Below are positions 50,901 through 61,929 of a DNA stretch of 64,000 nucleotides, one piece after another. A model generated the notes under the pieces. It saw only the letters and a list, made by a program, of their open reading frames with translations, made no database searches and had not been told where the DNA came from. Source of the stretch: Rhytidiadelphus loreus (lineage: Eukaryota > Streptophyta > Bryopsida > Hypnales > Hylocomiaceae). Within the stretch, counting starts at the first letter, position 1. Each line of letters begins with the position of its first letter. The position numbers were made by a program, and so were the translations under genes. The stretch is from assembly GCA_947034895.1 (NCBI GenBank), contig OX344761.1, positions 82,167,839 through 82,231,838 on the forward strand, in the 5' to 3' direction.

Positions 50901-51048
50901 CCTGGACGGTGTCGTTTTGTCTGTATCCCAAATGGAAAAGCAACCGATCCTTTCGGTAGCTTAGCAAAGTTTCGCAAAACTTGCAAGCAACTTTTCCATC
51001 TGGCCGTAGTGTGTACCAAGGTTCCCACTGTGATCTTCCTCCACCCAT
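47959..51048 (-). pseudogene. hAT transposase with BED finger and long disordered tail (two stop codons)
   Basis: Start ATG at 51048 (MGGGRSQWEPWYT). Order: BED-type zinc finger (CKFC, then LLFHLGY and VRAC); DUF659-type hAT core (GVTICSDGWDN, VQVCTDNAANM, FQGCSAHALDLLLEDWGK); C-terminal hAT dimerisation region (EWWDLLGAG, SALSCERNWSMYSFVHNK, RAEELVYIYTN). A low-complexity tail of about 360 residues, rich in Asp, Ser, Pro and Arg, follows; known hAT transposases usually end near the dimerisation domain. Two in-frame stops, TAA at 50743-50745 and TAG at 49654-49656, fall where homologous frames continue. It lies at the right end of the giant hAT and is presumably its own former transposase. 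A TATA motif lies at 51263-51271 on the same strand. Confidence 0.85.
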
Positions 51049-51364
51049 TGTTCTTATCTGTCCTCCTCTACCTGCCCTTGCACCAAACAAAAGATTAGTA
51101 TTCTATTTGAAATGTGATGTGGCAACAACACTTGTTGCTCTCACAACAAGTGCCGCCACAACACACTCTTCTTGGACTTCGCTCTACCGCAATGGTTGTA
51201 CTCCAACCAAGACATGAAAGGCAAAATCAGCAAGGGAAAGTAATCTTGAATAGGCGGAAGTCCTTAATATACACCTTGAAGCCCTCCCTAAAACCCTCAA
51301 ACCCTAAACCCTAAACCCACCTAGACGGACATCCGGCTGATGGGATAGACACTAAACCCCGCAG

Positions 51365-51700
51365 CCCCGCACCCTAAACCGTCCAAGCGGCGACTGTCCC
51401 GTCCAGCGATATTCCGATCCAGGGGACGGGACGGTTTCCCGTTCAGAGGACGGATTCGCGTCTAGGGGACGGATTACCGTCCTGGAGACGAGAATTTTGT
51501 CCAAGAGACGACCTCTTCGTCCAGGGGACGGATGGGCTCTCTGTCCAAAAGACGAATGTCCATTCGGCGACGGAATGACCGTCCAGGAGACGGCCCGACG
51601 CCGTCGCAGACTGGACAGACTTCATCCGCGCCGCGGATGGTCCCGTCAGTATCGGCGATGGGCTCTGACGCGTCCGGACGGACGCGTCATGACATCCGGA
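51365..51700. repeat. GC-rich minisatellite array upstream of the hAT transposase
   Basis: Degenerate units around GTCCAGGGGACGGATT and near copies, up to the right end of the giant hAT. Confidence 0.75.
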
Positions 51701-51739
51701 CGTAAAAAGCCAACGTCACGTCCGGATAGACAACCCTGG

Positions 51740-53480
51740 CTCAGGTAAGGTCGGGCTAGCTGCTCCCCGTCCATTTTTTTTTCGTGAGGGTCCAGCGTTT
51801 GGGGAGGCACGAGGGCCACCTCGCCACCGAGACTGCTCAGGTAAGATCGGGCTAGCTGTTCCCCGTCCATTTTGTTTTGTTGAGGGTCCAGCGTTTGGGG
51901 AGGCACGAGGGCCATCTCGCCACCGAGACTACTAAGGTAAGGTCGGGCAAGCTGCTCCCCGTTCATTTCTTTTCGGTCTCTAGTCCACCGGGTGGGGAGG
52001 CACGAGGGCCATCTCGCCACCGAGACTGCTCAGGTAAGGTCGGGCAAGCTGCTCTCCATTCATTTCTTTTCGGTATCTAGTCCACCGGGTGGGGAGGCAC
52101 GAGGGCCACCTCGCCACCGAGACTACTCAGGTAAGGTCGGGCTAGCTGCTCCCCGTCCATTTTGTTTTGTTGAGGGTCCAGCGTTTGGGGAGGCACGAGG
52201 GCCATCTCGCCACCGAGACTGCTCAGGTAATGTCGGGTTAGCTGCTCCCCATCCATTTTTTTTTGTTGAGGGTCCAGCGTTTGGGGAGGCATGAGGGACA
52301 TCTCGCCACCCAGATTGCTCAGGTAAGGTCGGGCAAGCTGCTCCCTGTTCATTTCTTTTCGGTATCTAGTCCACCGGGTGGGGTGGCACGAGGGCCATCT
52401 CGCCACCGAGACTACTAAGGTAAGGTCGGGCAAGCTGCTCCCCGTTCATTTCTTTTCGGTATCTAGTCCACCGGGTGGGGAGGCACGAGGGCCACCTCGC
52501 CACCGAGACTGCTCAGGTACGGTCGGGCTAGCTGCTCCCTGTCCATTTTTTTTTTTTGAGGGTCCAGCGTTTGGGGAGGCATGAGGGCCATCTCGCCACC
52601 GAGACTGTTCAGGTAAGGTCGGATAGCTGCTCCCCGTCCATTTTATTTTGTTGAGGGTCCAACGTTTGGGGAGGCACGAGGGCCATCTCGCCACCGAGAC
52701 TACTCAGGTAAGGTCGGGTAAGCTGCTCCCCGTTCATTTCTTTTCGGTATCTAGTCCACCGGGTGGGGAGGCACGAGGGCCATTTCGCCACCGAGACTGC
52801 TCAGGTAAGGTCGGGCAAGCTGCTCTCCGTTCATTTCTTTTCGGTATTTAGTCCACTGGGTGGAGAGGCACGAGGGCCATCTCGCCACCGAGACTGCTCA
52901 GGTAATGTCGGGTTAGCTGCTCCCCATCTATTTTTTTTTGTTGAGGGTCCAGCGTTTGGGGAGGCACGAGGGCCATCTCGCCACCCAGATTGCTCAGGTA
53001 AGGTCGGGCAAGCTGCTCCCCGTTCATTTCTTTTCGGTATCTAGTCCAGCGTTTGGGGAGGCATGAGGGCCATCTCGCCACCGAGACTGCTCAGGTAAGG
53101 TTGGGCAAACTGCTCCCCGTTCATTTCTTTTCGGTATCTAGTCCAGCGTTTGGGGAGGCACGAGGGCCATCTCGCCACCGAGACTGCTCAGGTAAGGTCG
53201 GGCAAGCTGCTCCCCGTTCATTTCTTTTCGGTATTTAGTCCATTGGGTGGGGAGGCACGAGGGCCATCTCGCCACCGAGACTGCTCAGGTAAGGTCGGGC
53301 AAGCTGCTCCCCGTTCATTTCTTTTCGGTATCTAGCCCACCGGGTGGGGAGGCACGAGGGCCATCTCGCCACCTAGACTACTCAAGTGGGGTGGCCAGGC
53401 CGCTCCCCCTTTGAACTTTTTCGGTATCCAGTCCAGCGTGAGGGGAGGGAGGACGGCCCTTTCGCCACCGATATGGACCC
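51740..53480. repeat. 97-bp satellite array, right part
   Basis: About 17 more units in the same orientation and phase as 26280-29804. Diverged units at 53390-53480 mark the far edge of the array. Confidence 0.95.
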
Positions 53481-53584
53481 ACAGACACGGGTCGGATCGT
53501 TCGATTATTGTTTTTCCTTGATACAATCCACACGTCCGCATTACTATTTCTGTTTCTAATGATTTTTTCTCGTTATTTGTGTAG

Positions 53585-54874
53585 GGGTCTTTGTTGGGAG
53601 CTACAATGCATCTTCCTTTGCAGTCGGTCATCTCCACATTGGTGACTGAGGTGGAGCTTCCATCAAGTGTTGATTTAGAGACTGCTGTCGAAGTTATGCC
53701 CAGTGATGATGGAGTGGTGGGAGGCCCACTATTGGGCGGAGAGGATGCCATTCGAAGAACTCAGAAGATGGACTATGTGGCAACCATTACTAGTTTGCGG
53801 ATCCTACCTCATGGTCTCACTCATCGAAAGGTCCCCCTATGCCGTCTGGTACCCATGCCCATGGTGAGACCTTCTTTGAGTTGCGATCTAATCAAACTTG
53901 AGCAAGAGTTCATTCATGGCTATGACGAGGGAGCTCGAGTCTTTTATGCTTCACTGTCAGATGAGCAAGGAGAGTCCGGGTTTTTCACTGATGTAGAGAA
54001 GTCGGAGTGGGGACCCATTTGGAACAAGGTCAATGATGACTTCAATGCAGAGCTGAACAATCATTTGGAGCTCAAGCATTTGGTGGATGCTAAATTGTTT
54101 TTATGCGACGGAAACCACAAGCGCATCGCCTGGATGAGTCATATTAATCGACTTCATAGTACTGATCCCGTATGGCACATTTCTGTGGACACAATTTTGT
54201 TGGAAACCAAGGGACGTGTGGGTGCAGCCATGCAGGTCATGCACGACATTAATAAGTGAGACTCTGAATCCCATTCAAATTCATTTATTTTCTTCTCATT
54301 CCGTTCTTTGATGTTTTCTAGTATACTTCATGTGTACTAATTTCATGTCCTTTATATTTCACTCAGACACACTGAAAATTCCCATGTGAAAACGAACCTT
54401 GTGCATACACTCTATCGTGTTCGCAAGTACGGGTCCATGCCCCTTGAGAAATTCAAGGAACTTCTAAGTGCAGAGGATGTCAAGTTCTGCCAGTTGAATG
54501 CTCGAAAAACGTGGTACTCTATGCCTTTGGAGGTCTTCACCGGCTTCATATTTCAGGTGCGTTGTAACTTGTTTGCACAATGTATTATGATCCATCTTTT
54601 TAGTTTTCTAAATTTTGGGATTCATCAATAACATTCTGTCATATCATATCAATTTAACAAATTTCTCTTGATTTTTCAGCAAGACATAGCGGCGGCTGCA
54701 GATGCAGCTGTTCGAAAGTATCACGAGGATACTATTGAAGAGGATAAGACTGATTTGGGGGTTGCAGCAGCAATGAGGACTGCTACCAAGGACGCCACAG
54801 ACAAGCTCTATAAGAAACTTTCTAAAATTGTTTCCGTGGCAAACCCGGCATTAGGTGATGCATGGCTCGAAGAG
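53585..54874 (+). pseudogene. ParB-like exons of copy 2, truncated by a hAT insertion
   Basis: Three exons, 53585-54255, 54367-54556 and 54680-54874, match copy-1 exons 4-6 in order and phase, and the third is exactly 195 bp in both. Shared motifs include PLCRLVPMPMVRPSLSCDL, LFLCDGNHKRIAWMSHI and MQVMHDIN. The junctions keep the frame, unlike copy 1 at exon 4/5. After GAAGAG|GTATGA the following intron is cut at 55008 by a hAT left end. The methyltransferase exons, if kept, would lie beyond the window. With 25237-26227 this forms one interrupted gene. Confidence 0.7.
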
Positions 54875-55149
54875 GTATGATCACATTCTCTAGTTCCAGA
54901 TGATTTTGGTAACTGCCTCTTGTACTAGGATTGAATTCAAGTGCCTCTGAGAGTTAGTTATTCTAGTGATTTTACAACAGTGTCATTTTTTCAATGGCTC
55001 TATCAATCAGGGTTGTTCGCTGCGACAGCGCGACACCGCGACAGACAGACGTCGCGCGACGTCTAGTAGAGCCCGCGCGACGTCACGAAAAGTCAAATTT
55101 ACCTTTGACTTTACAGGAAATTACCCCCCTCCAGGTAGATGCCACATGG

Positions 55150-55460
55150 CATCCACTTGGCAAACTGGAGGGTGCGTACGGGTAGGAGAGTGCGGGTAGG
55201 GGCGACTGCGGGTGGGCGACTGCGGATTTCTGAGGGAGACCGTGGGTGGGCGACTGCGGGTTTGGCAGGGAGACCGCGGGTTCAAGAAGTGTTCTTGGGT
55301 GGGCGACCGCGGGTGCGCAAAAGGTACCTAGACCCGGTGGTGGACCCAAAGTCGCCCAATTTGGACCCGTTGTCGCCCACGTCGGACCCGCAGTCGCCCT
55401 ACCCAGACCCGCAGTCGCTGGATACGCAGTTGCCCTATCCGTACTCGCCCCCCTAGACCG
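55150..55460. repeat. GC-rich minisatellite array upstream of the RING relative
   Basis: Units around GGGCGACTGCGGGTT and complementary GTCGCCC blocks. It is followed by TATATAG at 55474-55480. Confidence 0.75.
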
Positions 55461-55473
55461 AAGTCACTCGCCC

Positions 55474-55480
55474 TATATAG
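55474..55480 (+). promoter_or_regulatory. TATA box of the RING relative
   Basis: TATATAG lies just downstream of the GC-rich array and about 155 bp before the ATG at 55634. Confidence 0.5.
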
Positions 55481-55633
55481 CCAGTAGCCCATCATCATGC
55501 TATCACCTTCATTTTCCATTGAGGCTTTCTGTCTTGCAACCTTTGTTGGCTGCATGCGTGACCCTTTTGGATAATATATATACTATTTTTTGCTATCATT
55601 TGGTTCTTAGAATTTTGCACGTCCGCAAATCTC

Positions 55634-58126
55634 ATGGCAACTGGAGGTAGCAGTGATGAGTCCCTTCCGGTTTTTTCCACTGTACGCACTCCTGGTGCAA
55701 TTAGGAAGGCTGCCAAACACAAGACTAGAAAAAGGAGGGGTAACATTCACAAGAAGCGATGGCATGTGTTGAACAATGATAACCACCTAGCTTTCAAAGA
55801 GTGGAACGAGGAGCCAGAGCCTTGGAGTATGCAGGTGTGCGAAGACTACATTGAATGGTGTCACATCGGGAAGTTCTTTTCGGCATGGCGCCATCATCAC
55901 AACCGACACAATAACAAGGCAAATTTGAAGTATTGTGAAAATCCAGCTTTCATACGAAGGTGTTTAGAATTGTGGCAGGTCCTCTACAAAACCCCTTTTG
56001 TAGATAGGAATGAGGCCCCTTTGTTCATTGCTAGAGGTGCCTATGCTGAGGTCGCCTTGAACAAACAAGTTGACTGGACCACGATCAAAGAAAGTACCTA
56101 CGTAGAGCGTCCAGAAGTTGGAATAATTCCAAGAGGGGTTCTCAAATTTCCGGAGGGTGGACTTGGGCCTTTTCGAAGTGATCCACAAAACAAAGAAACT
56201 CAAGAGGTGGACACGGAAGAATCAGAAGAGGATAATGATTCAGATGGCACACGAATTCCTAAGCTTGTACGAGTGAAGGAGCAGATTATCACCCCCGTCC
56301 AAGTTCCAGTTCTAGTTCCAGTTCCAGATCCAAATGTTCAAGCCGCTTCATCATCGCGGGGAAAGAAGATGAAACATCCTGCCAAGGTGCGACGGTCCAC
56401 CATGAAAATTAGATTGGCATCAGCCTCAACCACAATTGCGACTCCAATCTTGCCACCACAAGACGCCAGCAACGTCTTCGACTTTGCTTTAAGTGACGAC
56501 TCACCCGTATGTGCCACAAGTCACATTCCCATTCCACAGTCTGAATCTGATGTTGTTCACAATGCGATGACGTTGGCGAAGGCTCTCGACCTCTTGAAGA
56601 CCAAGGATGCACAAATTGCAACCTTAGAAGGTGATGTGAAGAAATGGCGGTCTACATGTGAACAAAAAAATGCTCTCATTTCTCAACAATCCAAAGAATT
56701 ACAAGGCCTTCAAGAAAAAGAGCGTCAGACTTTCACATTGTCGGACATGGACGAAATCTTTGTTGAGCAGGATCCACATCACTTGGACAAGCTTGTTGGG
56801 ACCTCACCAGCGATGTCATTCACCTTTCTCCCCCTGCCAAGCGTACGAAGCGTTCTTCAATTCTTCCAATGGCACCACTTCCGTTCGTCTCAAGATATTC
56901 TAGCAATCCGCACGTTGATGGTTTGCAAGGGACTCAGGATTCACTTTCGTTTCCTGCCATTCCACATCTACAATCATCAAAGGAACTTGATTTGGCTGAG
57001 GAAAATAGAATGCTTCGAGAGAAGTTGACAGTGTTGGCAGCGACATACTATCATTGGAAGGTCGCGTGCATTCTCTCCGTGGATCGATCTCAACAAGTTG
57101 CGAAAGAGCTAGACAAAGTTTCGAAGAACTTTGTAGCAAATGCCCCTAAATGAGAGAATGGATTGACATCATGGGCATTGATGGAGGACATGTTTCCAAA
57201 TAACATGTCCATGCTTGACGTGGCGGAAAAAAATGTCATAGACTGGGCACAAAATGGTTGGGACCATGGAAATCAGATGTCTAGTCACTTCAACGAAAAA
57301 GACCAAAGTCTATTGTGGCCAAAGCCAGCTCATTTCGTCTTGGATCATACCAAATGCCCCATATGTCTAGAACAATTTGGGCCAGAAGGAGGATGGGCAC
57401 TTGGATCATGTACACATGTGTACCATCCTCAGTGTCTCATCACTCAATGTCTGATTAGACGACGATGTGTGATTTGTGCAGCACCATTCCATGATCGCTT
57501 GTATACCATGTTCAACTTGATGACTTACATGCCACCTTCTTGGGAACACAATAGAGACACGATTTTGGGGACGAGACTTGCTTTGGAGTTGGCGAGAAGG
57601 CCTACATGATCAAGAAATGGGAGCTGCTGCCTCACAATTGAATTGGGAAACGGACCCGCGTGAAATTCTAAGAGTGGCAGTCAACCTTATGGGAAAAGGA
57701 GCTCACAATGCAGGGAAGAGGGCATTTTTTTTTCAATGCCTTGGTGGATATTTTGATAAGACATCCCAAACCTTCAAGTGGGGTGCTCATCCGGAAGGAC
57801 ACCGTTGGAATTTTGAAGGTGAACAAGGGGCTAATCGTGATGAAAATGCCACTCCAGAAGACTTGAATAGTATGGCTTACCTCGACTCAACATACGGGCC
57901 TTATTATCAAAGCCAAGCACTCGATTATCTATTGGAGTTACACTCTCCGCAAACTAAAAGGACACTTGAAGCTCTCAAGAACTCCAATGTCTTGGAATCT
58001 ATTTTAGAAGCAGATGGACCTGCTTCAAGGACTCGTGCTAAGAAGAAACTCGTTGTTGGAGAGTCCAATGATTACGAACAAGGTGCAACGAGTGGTTCTC
58101 AGAACAATCCAATGGACTTGAACTAA
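55634..58126 (+). pseudogene. Cargo gene relative: novel N-terminal domain, coiled coil and RING-H2 finger (frameshifted)
   Basis: ATG 55634 (MATGGSSDESLPVF). The same N-terminal domain as at 40.9 and 61.4 kb is present (PWSMQVCEDYIEWCHIGKFF, RRCLELWQVLY, YAEVALNKQVDWTT). A disordered middle with a Pro-Val repeat and a coiled coil follow, then a RING-H2 finger (CPICLEQFGPEGGW, CTHVYHPQC, CVIC) and a C-terminal domain (RFWGRDLLWSWREG onwards). Lesions: a frameshift near 56805, after which the original frame reads SDVIHLSPP; TGA at 57151-57153; and a frameshift near 57555. It ends at TAA 58126. The lesions differ from those in the 38938 gene. Confidence 0.75.
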
Positions 58127-60166
58127 ATATTTCTATGAGATACTTACTTCAACGGTGGTTCTAGTTAATCGTAGTAGTATACAAGATGTAAGGCCCATAG
58201 TATAAGGGCCATAGTATATCCATACTCGCACAATGTAGTACTCTAGCAAAAGTTAGGGTTAAGATGTTGGCTTCTAAAACTATACCGCCTTGGCTGTGTA
58301 TTGTACTACTATGCTTATCGACAACAACCTTCTATTGCTTTGGTTTTGAAGGTTTGGGCATACTTATGGTAGCCGACCCATACCTGATCACCCTCCTATT
58401 CCTGGCCAATAGACTGTTGGAATCCCAACCATAGGCTGTTTTAGTTCGTAGAGTTCAGGGAGCAATTCTGGCACGTTATGATTGGTTGCAATGCTGTGAA
58501 TATTGCAATCAGCCCTTGGTCGACTTTGCAATAGCCTACATCACCATTGTAGGTTGAACATAATCTTTCACTAAAAAAATCATAGTAATTACATTTTTTG
58601 TAATAAAATTCTGGAAAAATATGCAATCCTTCCAAATACTATTTCTGTACAAGAGGAAAATTTAGCACTCAGAAAACCTGTGCTCCAAATATGCGTAATT
58701 GCTTAAGTGATCAGGTATGGGTCGGCTACCATATACATTTGTAGCCTAAAATGTAATTGGTGAAATGCAAATACATTTGTTGTAATGCCTCACACAATGA
58801 TTCCATACACGGTCCCCACAAAATTGCTATCTTCAAATCTTTTAATGAATTTTTTCCTTTTGGATTTTTTTCTCATACAACATGTTTTTGTTTACATGGA
58901 AAAATTTGATTCATTCCATTCAGATTTTTTATGAGAAAGTTATGGACCATTTTGTTTGGCGGGCAACTTGAGTCTATAGCTTCTTCTTTTAAAAGTTGCT
59001 TGTAGGATTTGTTTCTCCAGGCAATTTCTACAATCTAAAAAAAAATTAGGTCCGGTCACATAGTTAACTTCACTTGATAGCACACTCTCACCATTTTCAT
59101 TTCATTTTAGAGATATTCATTATTTAAATTCTACAACTACATCTTACCTACTTCTACTCAACAATTTCTTAAAGTATCCAAAATTGTTTTTGAAAATTGT
59201 TTTTTTCCCACACATAACCATAGGATCTTACACCTTACTAGTATGAGAATGTGTGGAAAAAATTTCAGAATTTTTCATCTTACAGATTGCAAGATATCCG
59301 CATTTAGAGTGAAAAAAAACAATTTTTTCAGCACATTGCTGGACTACATTATTTGACTTTTAACATTTTTCACTTTAATTTCTTGCACTACAGAGTTTTG
59401 AGCTTTAAACAAATATAGTGGAGAATTGAGTTGAGAGTCTAAATAAAAAAAAGGTTTTCAAAAAAACTTAATTTTCATTCTTAAAAAACTTGTAGAATAG
59501 AAGTACATATGAGATTGAATGAAAATCTATTTTCTTTCTAAGATAGAATTAAAATGCACTAATCCCCACGGTCAAATTGTTGTTGCAAGCAAACTAAACC
59601 ATGTCAAACTTCTTTTCTTGAACAATTGCCAAAATTGCGTTCTTAAATTAATCTTACAAGGTATTTTTCCCACCAGAAGCTCTAATTGCCCAATAAACAA
59701 GATTGTCCATAACTTTCTCATAAAATATCCAAATGAAATGAAAAAAAGCTTTCCGGATAGACAAAATTATAATCTATGAGGGAAAAAAACTTAGAAAAAT
59801 AAATTCAAATGCTTGTCACATTTTTTTGCTGCCCATTCTCCCCTGCTTTGGAGTTTGGACTATATGGGCATAACTTTTGTTCCCGGGCACCGATTGGAAA
59901 AAAAGTTATATTACCACAAAGGTAATCGTTTTTTCTATCTTCAAATAAAGTTTCAAAAATTCAGTCCCAAATTTCAGCCCGTAGGTACCATCTCTGACAT
60001 CCATTCTTGCAAAGACACCAAATTCATAGCCCTCGTATTCAAAATATAATAAAAACATATGTACATTTCAAAAACAAAGGTGTGAATTTCTTTATTCCAC
60101 AAAACCTTTGGAAAATCAAAAATTGGAAGGCCAAATTGTTTTTTTCTACCACACTAGATCCAACCA
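58127..60166. other. AT-rich spacer with piggyBac-like fragments
   Basis: About 58870-59190 reads in inverted sense and about 59190-60010 in direct sense relative to the family at 17450. No gene was recognised. Confidence 0.4.
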
Positions 60167-61657
60167 CTAAGCATTTTTTTCACTATTCACAAAGTCACTT
60201 TCTTTGGGCTCCGGTCTCATTCTTTGAAGTTCCGCACGGGTGGCACCTATGCCTTCATAGGCCCACTTGCGCCATTCCTTAAAATAAAGGATGTGGCGCT
60301 CCAAGTCCAATATGCCCTCGTGCAACAACTCTTGTTTTTTCTCCAGTAGCTTCACCAAATAAAAAAGCGTTGCTCTTTCTTCTGTATTGCTACCATAATC
60401 CGGAGCTAAAGCCAAGATGCCCTCTTTTTTGGCTTCTTTTAAGGCATCATCATAATATTCCATCTCTAGCTCACGTATTTGAAGATTCAAGCTTCTCCTT
60501 TCGCTTTGATGGGACCATTTATCACGTTGCAAAAGATCAAGTTTATTTTGAAGCACCGCTAAATCATCGGAAATGTGTGCTCGCCCGTCTTCGATCTTCT
60601 TGAAATAATTTACTCTACTTTTGTTTAACTTAGAGTAAATCTTCTCATTTTCAGCAACGGCGTTTTCAATCGCCTCTAACTCCTTCTTCAACCCATCCAC
60701 AACAGTTGGATTCACTGGAAGATGTTGTACCTTCTCTTTCAAATTCATAAGATCCGCTATTGTTGAAGTCAAAGCTGCTCGTGCACTTTCGATCTTAGTG
60801 CCCAACATCTCCAAATTGTCTTCCGAATCATTGTCACTACTTCCGCTAGACCCAATGTCTGCACCAGAACGGTCCACATTGATCGGTACATGAACATCTT
60901 CGCTTTGTTTTTGAATCTTGGACAATGATTGCGGCTCCTCAAGCTTCCTCTTTCCCTTCTTGTCAACTTGAACGTCCTCAGCCGCCTCTTGTTTTTCTTT
61001 GCCAATGTCTTCGTCGTCACTCTCAAAAGAATATCCATCGTATTCGTGAGTGTGCTCATCTGAGCTAGAAGTTGAAGACCATTGAACTTGGTCATCACCA
61101 ACAGCCAACTTGCCAGGCTTTGCCTCTAAAAGCTTCTGATTTGCTTGAAGAAGTCCTTCTTCATCCAGCACTATCGGTCTGTCCGGGCGGTCACCGATAG
61201 GAAGCTCCTTCAAGGTTGTCCAATCTACCTTTTTCTTCAATTGAACTTCAACGTACACCATTTGCACAAGATAGAAAGAGAAGTTGTCATTTCGATAAGG
61301 CTGGGACTCCAAATAGAGTTGCTGCCATACCTCCAAACACCTTCGCTGGAAGACAACACTCTTGCAGTAAGCCAAATTTGCCTTATTAGCCTTCACGTGC
61401 AAAGGGTGTCGCCAAAACGGGAACAACTTGTTGATGTGGCACCAATCCACATATTTGTTTACAGTTTCATATGTCCAAGGCTTTGGTTCTACTTCCCATC
61501 CCAAAAAGGCCTTCATCTTTGGATGCAACAAGATGGATACATGCTTCTTGCGAGGTTTGCCGCTCCTTTTACGATCCTTGTCACGAACCGCCTTTTTGTT
61601 GAGCCGAAGTCGGTATCTTGACATATCGTGTGGCGGTTGAAAGTCCTCGCCCTCCAT
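60167..61657 (-). CDS. Cargo gene: novel N-terminal domain plus coiled coil, no RING, intact
   Basis: 496 residues from ATG 61657 (MEGEDFQPPHDMSRYRL). A basic start (KRSGKPRKKH) is followed by the shared domain at about 50-165: PWTYETVNKYVDWCHINKLF, RRCLEVWQQLY, VYVEVQLKKKVDWTTL. An acidic Ser-rich linker follows (about 200-290), then a coiled coil of about 190 residues to the C-terminus (for example LVKLLEKKQELLHEGILDLE). No RING or C-terminal domain is present. The frame is intact. Function is unknown; the coiled coil could let it pair with the RING relatives. It lies convergent to the gene at 55634-58126 within the third hAT. Confidence 0.75.
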   Translation of the reverse strand: MEGEDFQPPHDMSRYRLRLNKKAVRDKDRKRSGKPRKKHVSILLHPKMKAFLGWEVEPKPWTYETVNKYVDWCHINKLFPFWRHPLHVKANKANLAYCKSVVFQRRCLEVWQQLYLESQPYRNDNFSFYLVQMVYVEVQLKKKVDWTTLKELPIGDRPDRPIVLDEEGLLQANQKLLEAKPGKLAVGDDQVQWSSTSSSDEHTHEYDGYSFESDDEDIGKEKQEAAEDVQVDKKGKRKLEEPQSLSKIQKQSEDVHVPINVDRSGADIGSSGSSDNDSEDNLEMLGTKIESARAALTSTIADLMNLKEKVQHLPVNPTVVDGLKKELEAIENAVAENEKIYSKLNKSRVNYFKKIEDGRAHISDDLAVLQNKLDLLQRDKWSHQSERRSLNLQIRELEMEYYDDALKEAKKEGILALAPDYGSNTEERATLFYLVKLLEKKQELLHEGILDLERHILYFKEWRKWAYEGIGATRAELQRMRPEPKESDFVNSEKNA

Positions 61658-61929
61658 AACGATCACTTCGTCTCAAAAGTAGCCAACTAAGTACTATGCG
61701 GTTTAGGGTTGCAAGCCTAAACCGTAGGTGTAAAAAATGCTAAACGTAATCCTATCACATTTAACATTTACAAAAATACAATGTTCTCGTGAAACACCCT
61801 ATGTCATCCAAGCGTGAATAAAATGAGCCGTGCAAAGGGACAAAAATCCCCCCCCAACTCAAACCCCTAGCTTATGTGCACGCATTCAGCCACGTCAGCA
61901 CGTGAAAGACAGTGCGCAGACTGCCAAGG

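Larger units (their letters stand above)
29805..51739. mobile_element. Giant hAT transposon (21.9 kb) with cargo genes
   Basis: The ends are CAGGGTTGTC (29805-29814) and GACAACCCTG (51730-51739). The 8-bp target duplication GCTCAGGT lies at 29797-29804 and 51740-51747, so the 97-bp satellite resumes exactly where it stopped. CAGGG ends and 8-bp duplications define hAT elements. It contains a hAT transposase gene near its right end, a kinase-like gene, a RING-H2 gene, GC-rich arrays, and one nested hAT. The transposase has two premature stops, so it is unlikely to move by itself. Confidence 0.9.

Noticed and set aside
582..57153. Stop-codon reassignment (TAA/TAG read as Gln), since several stops replace Gln-like positions.
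   Set aside because: TGA also interrupts frames, frameshifts are present, and intact genes (kinase, coiled-coil) end normally at TAG. Decay explains all.
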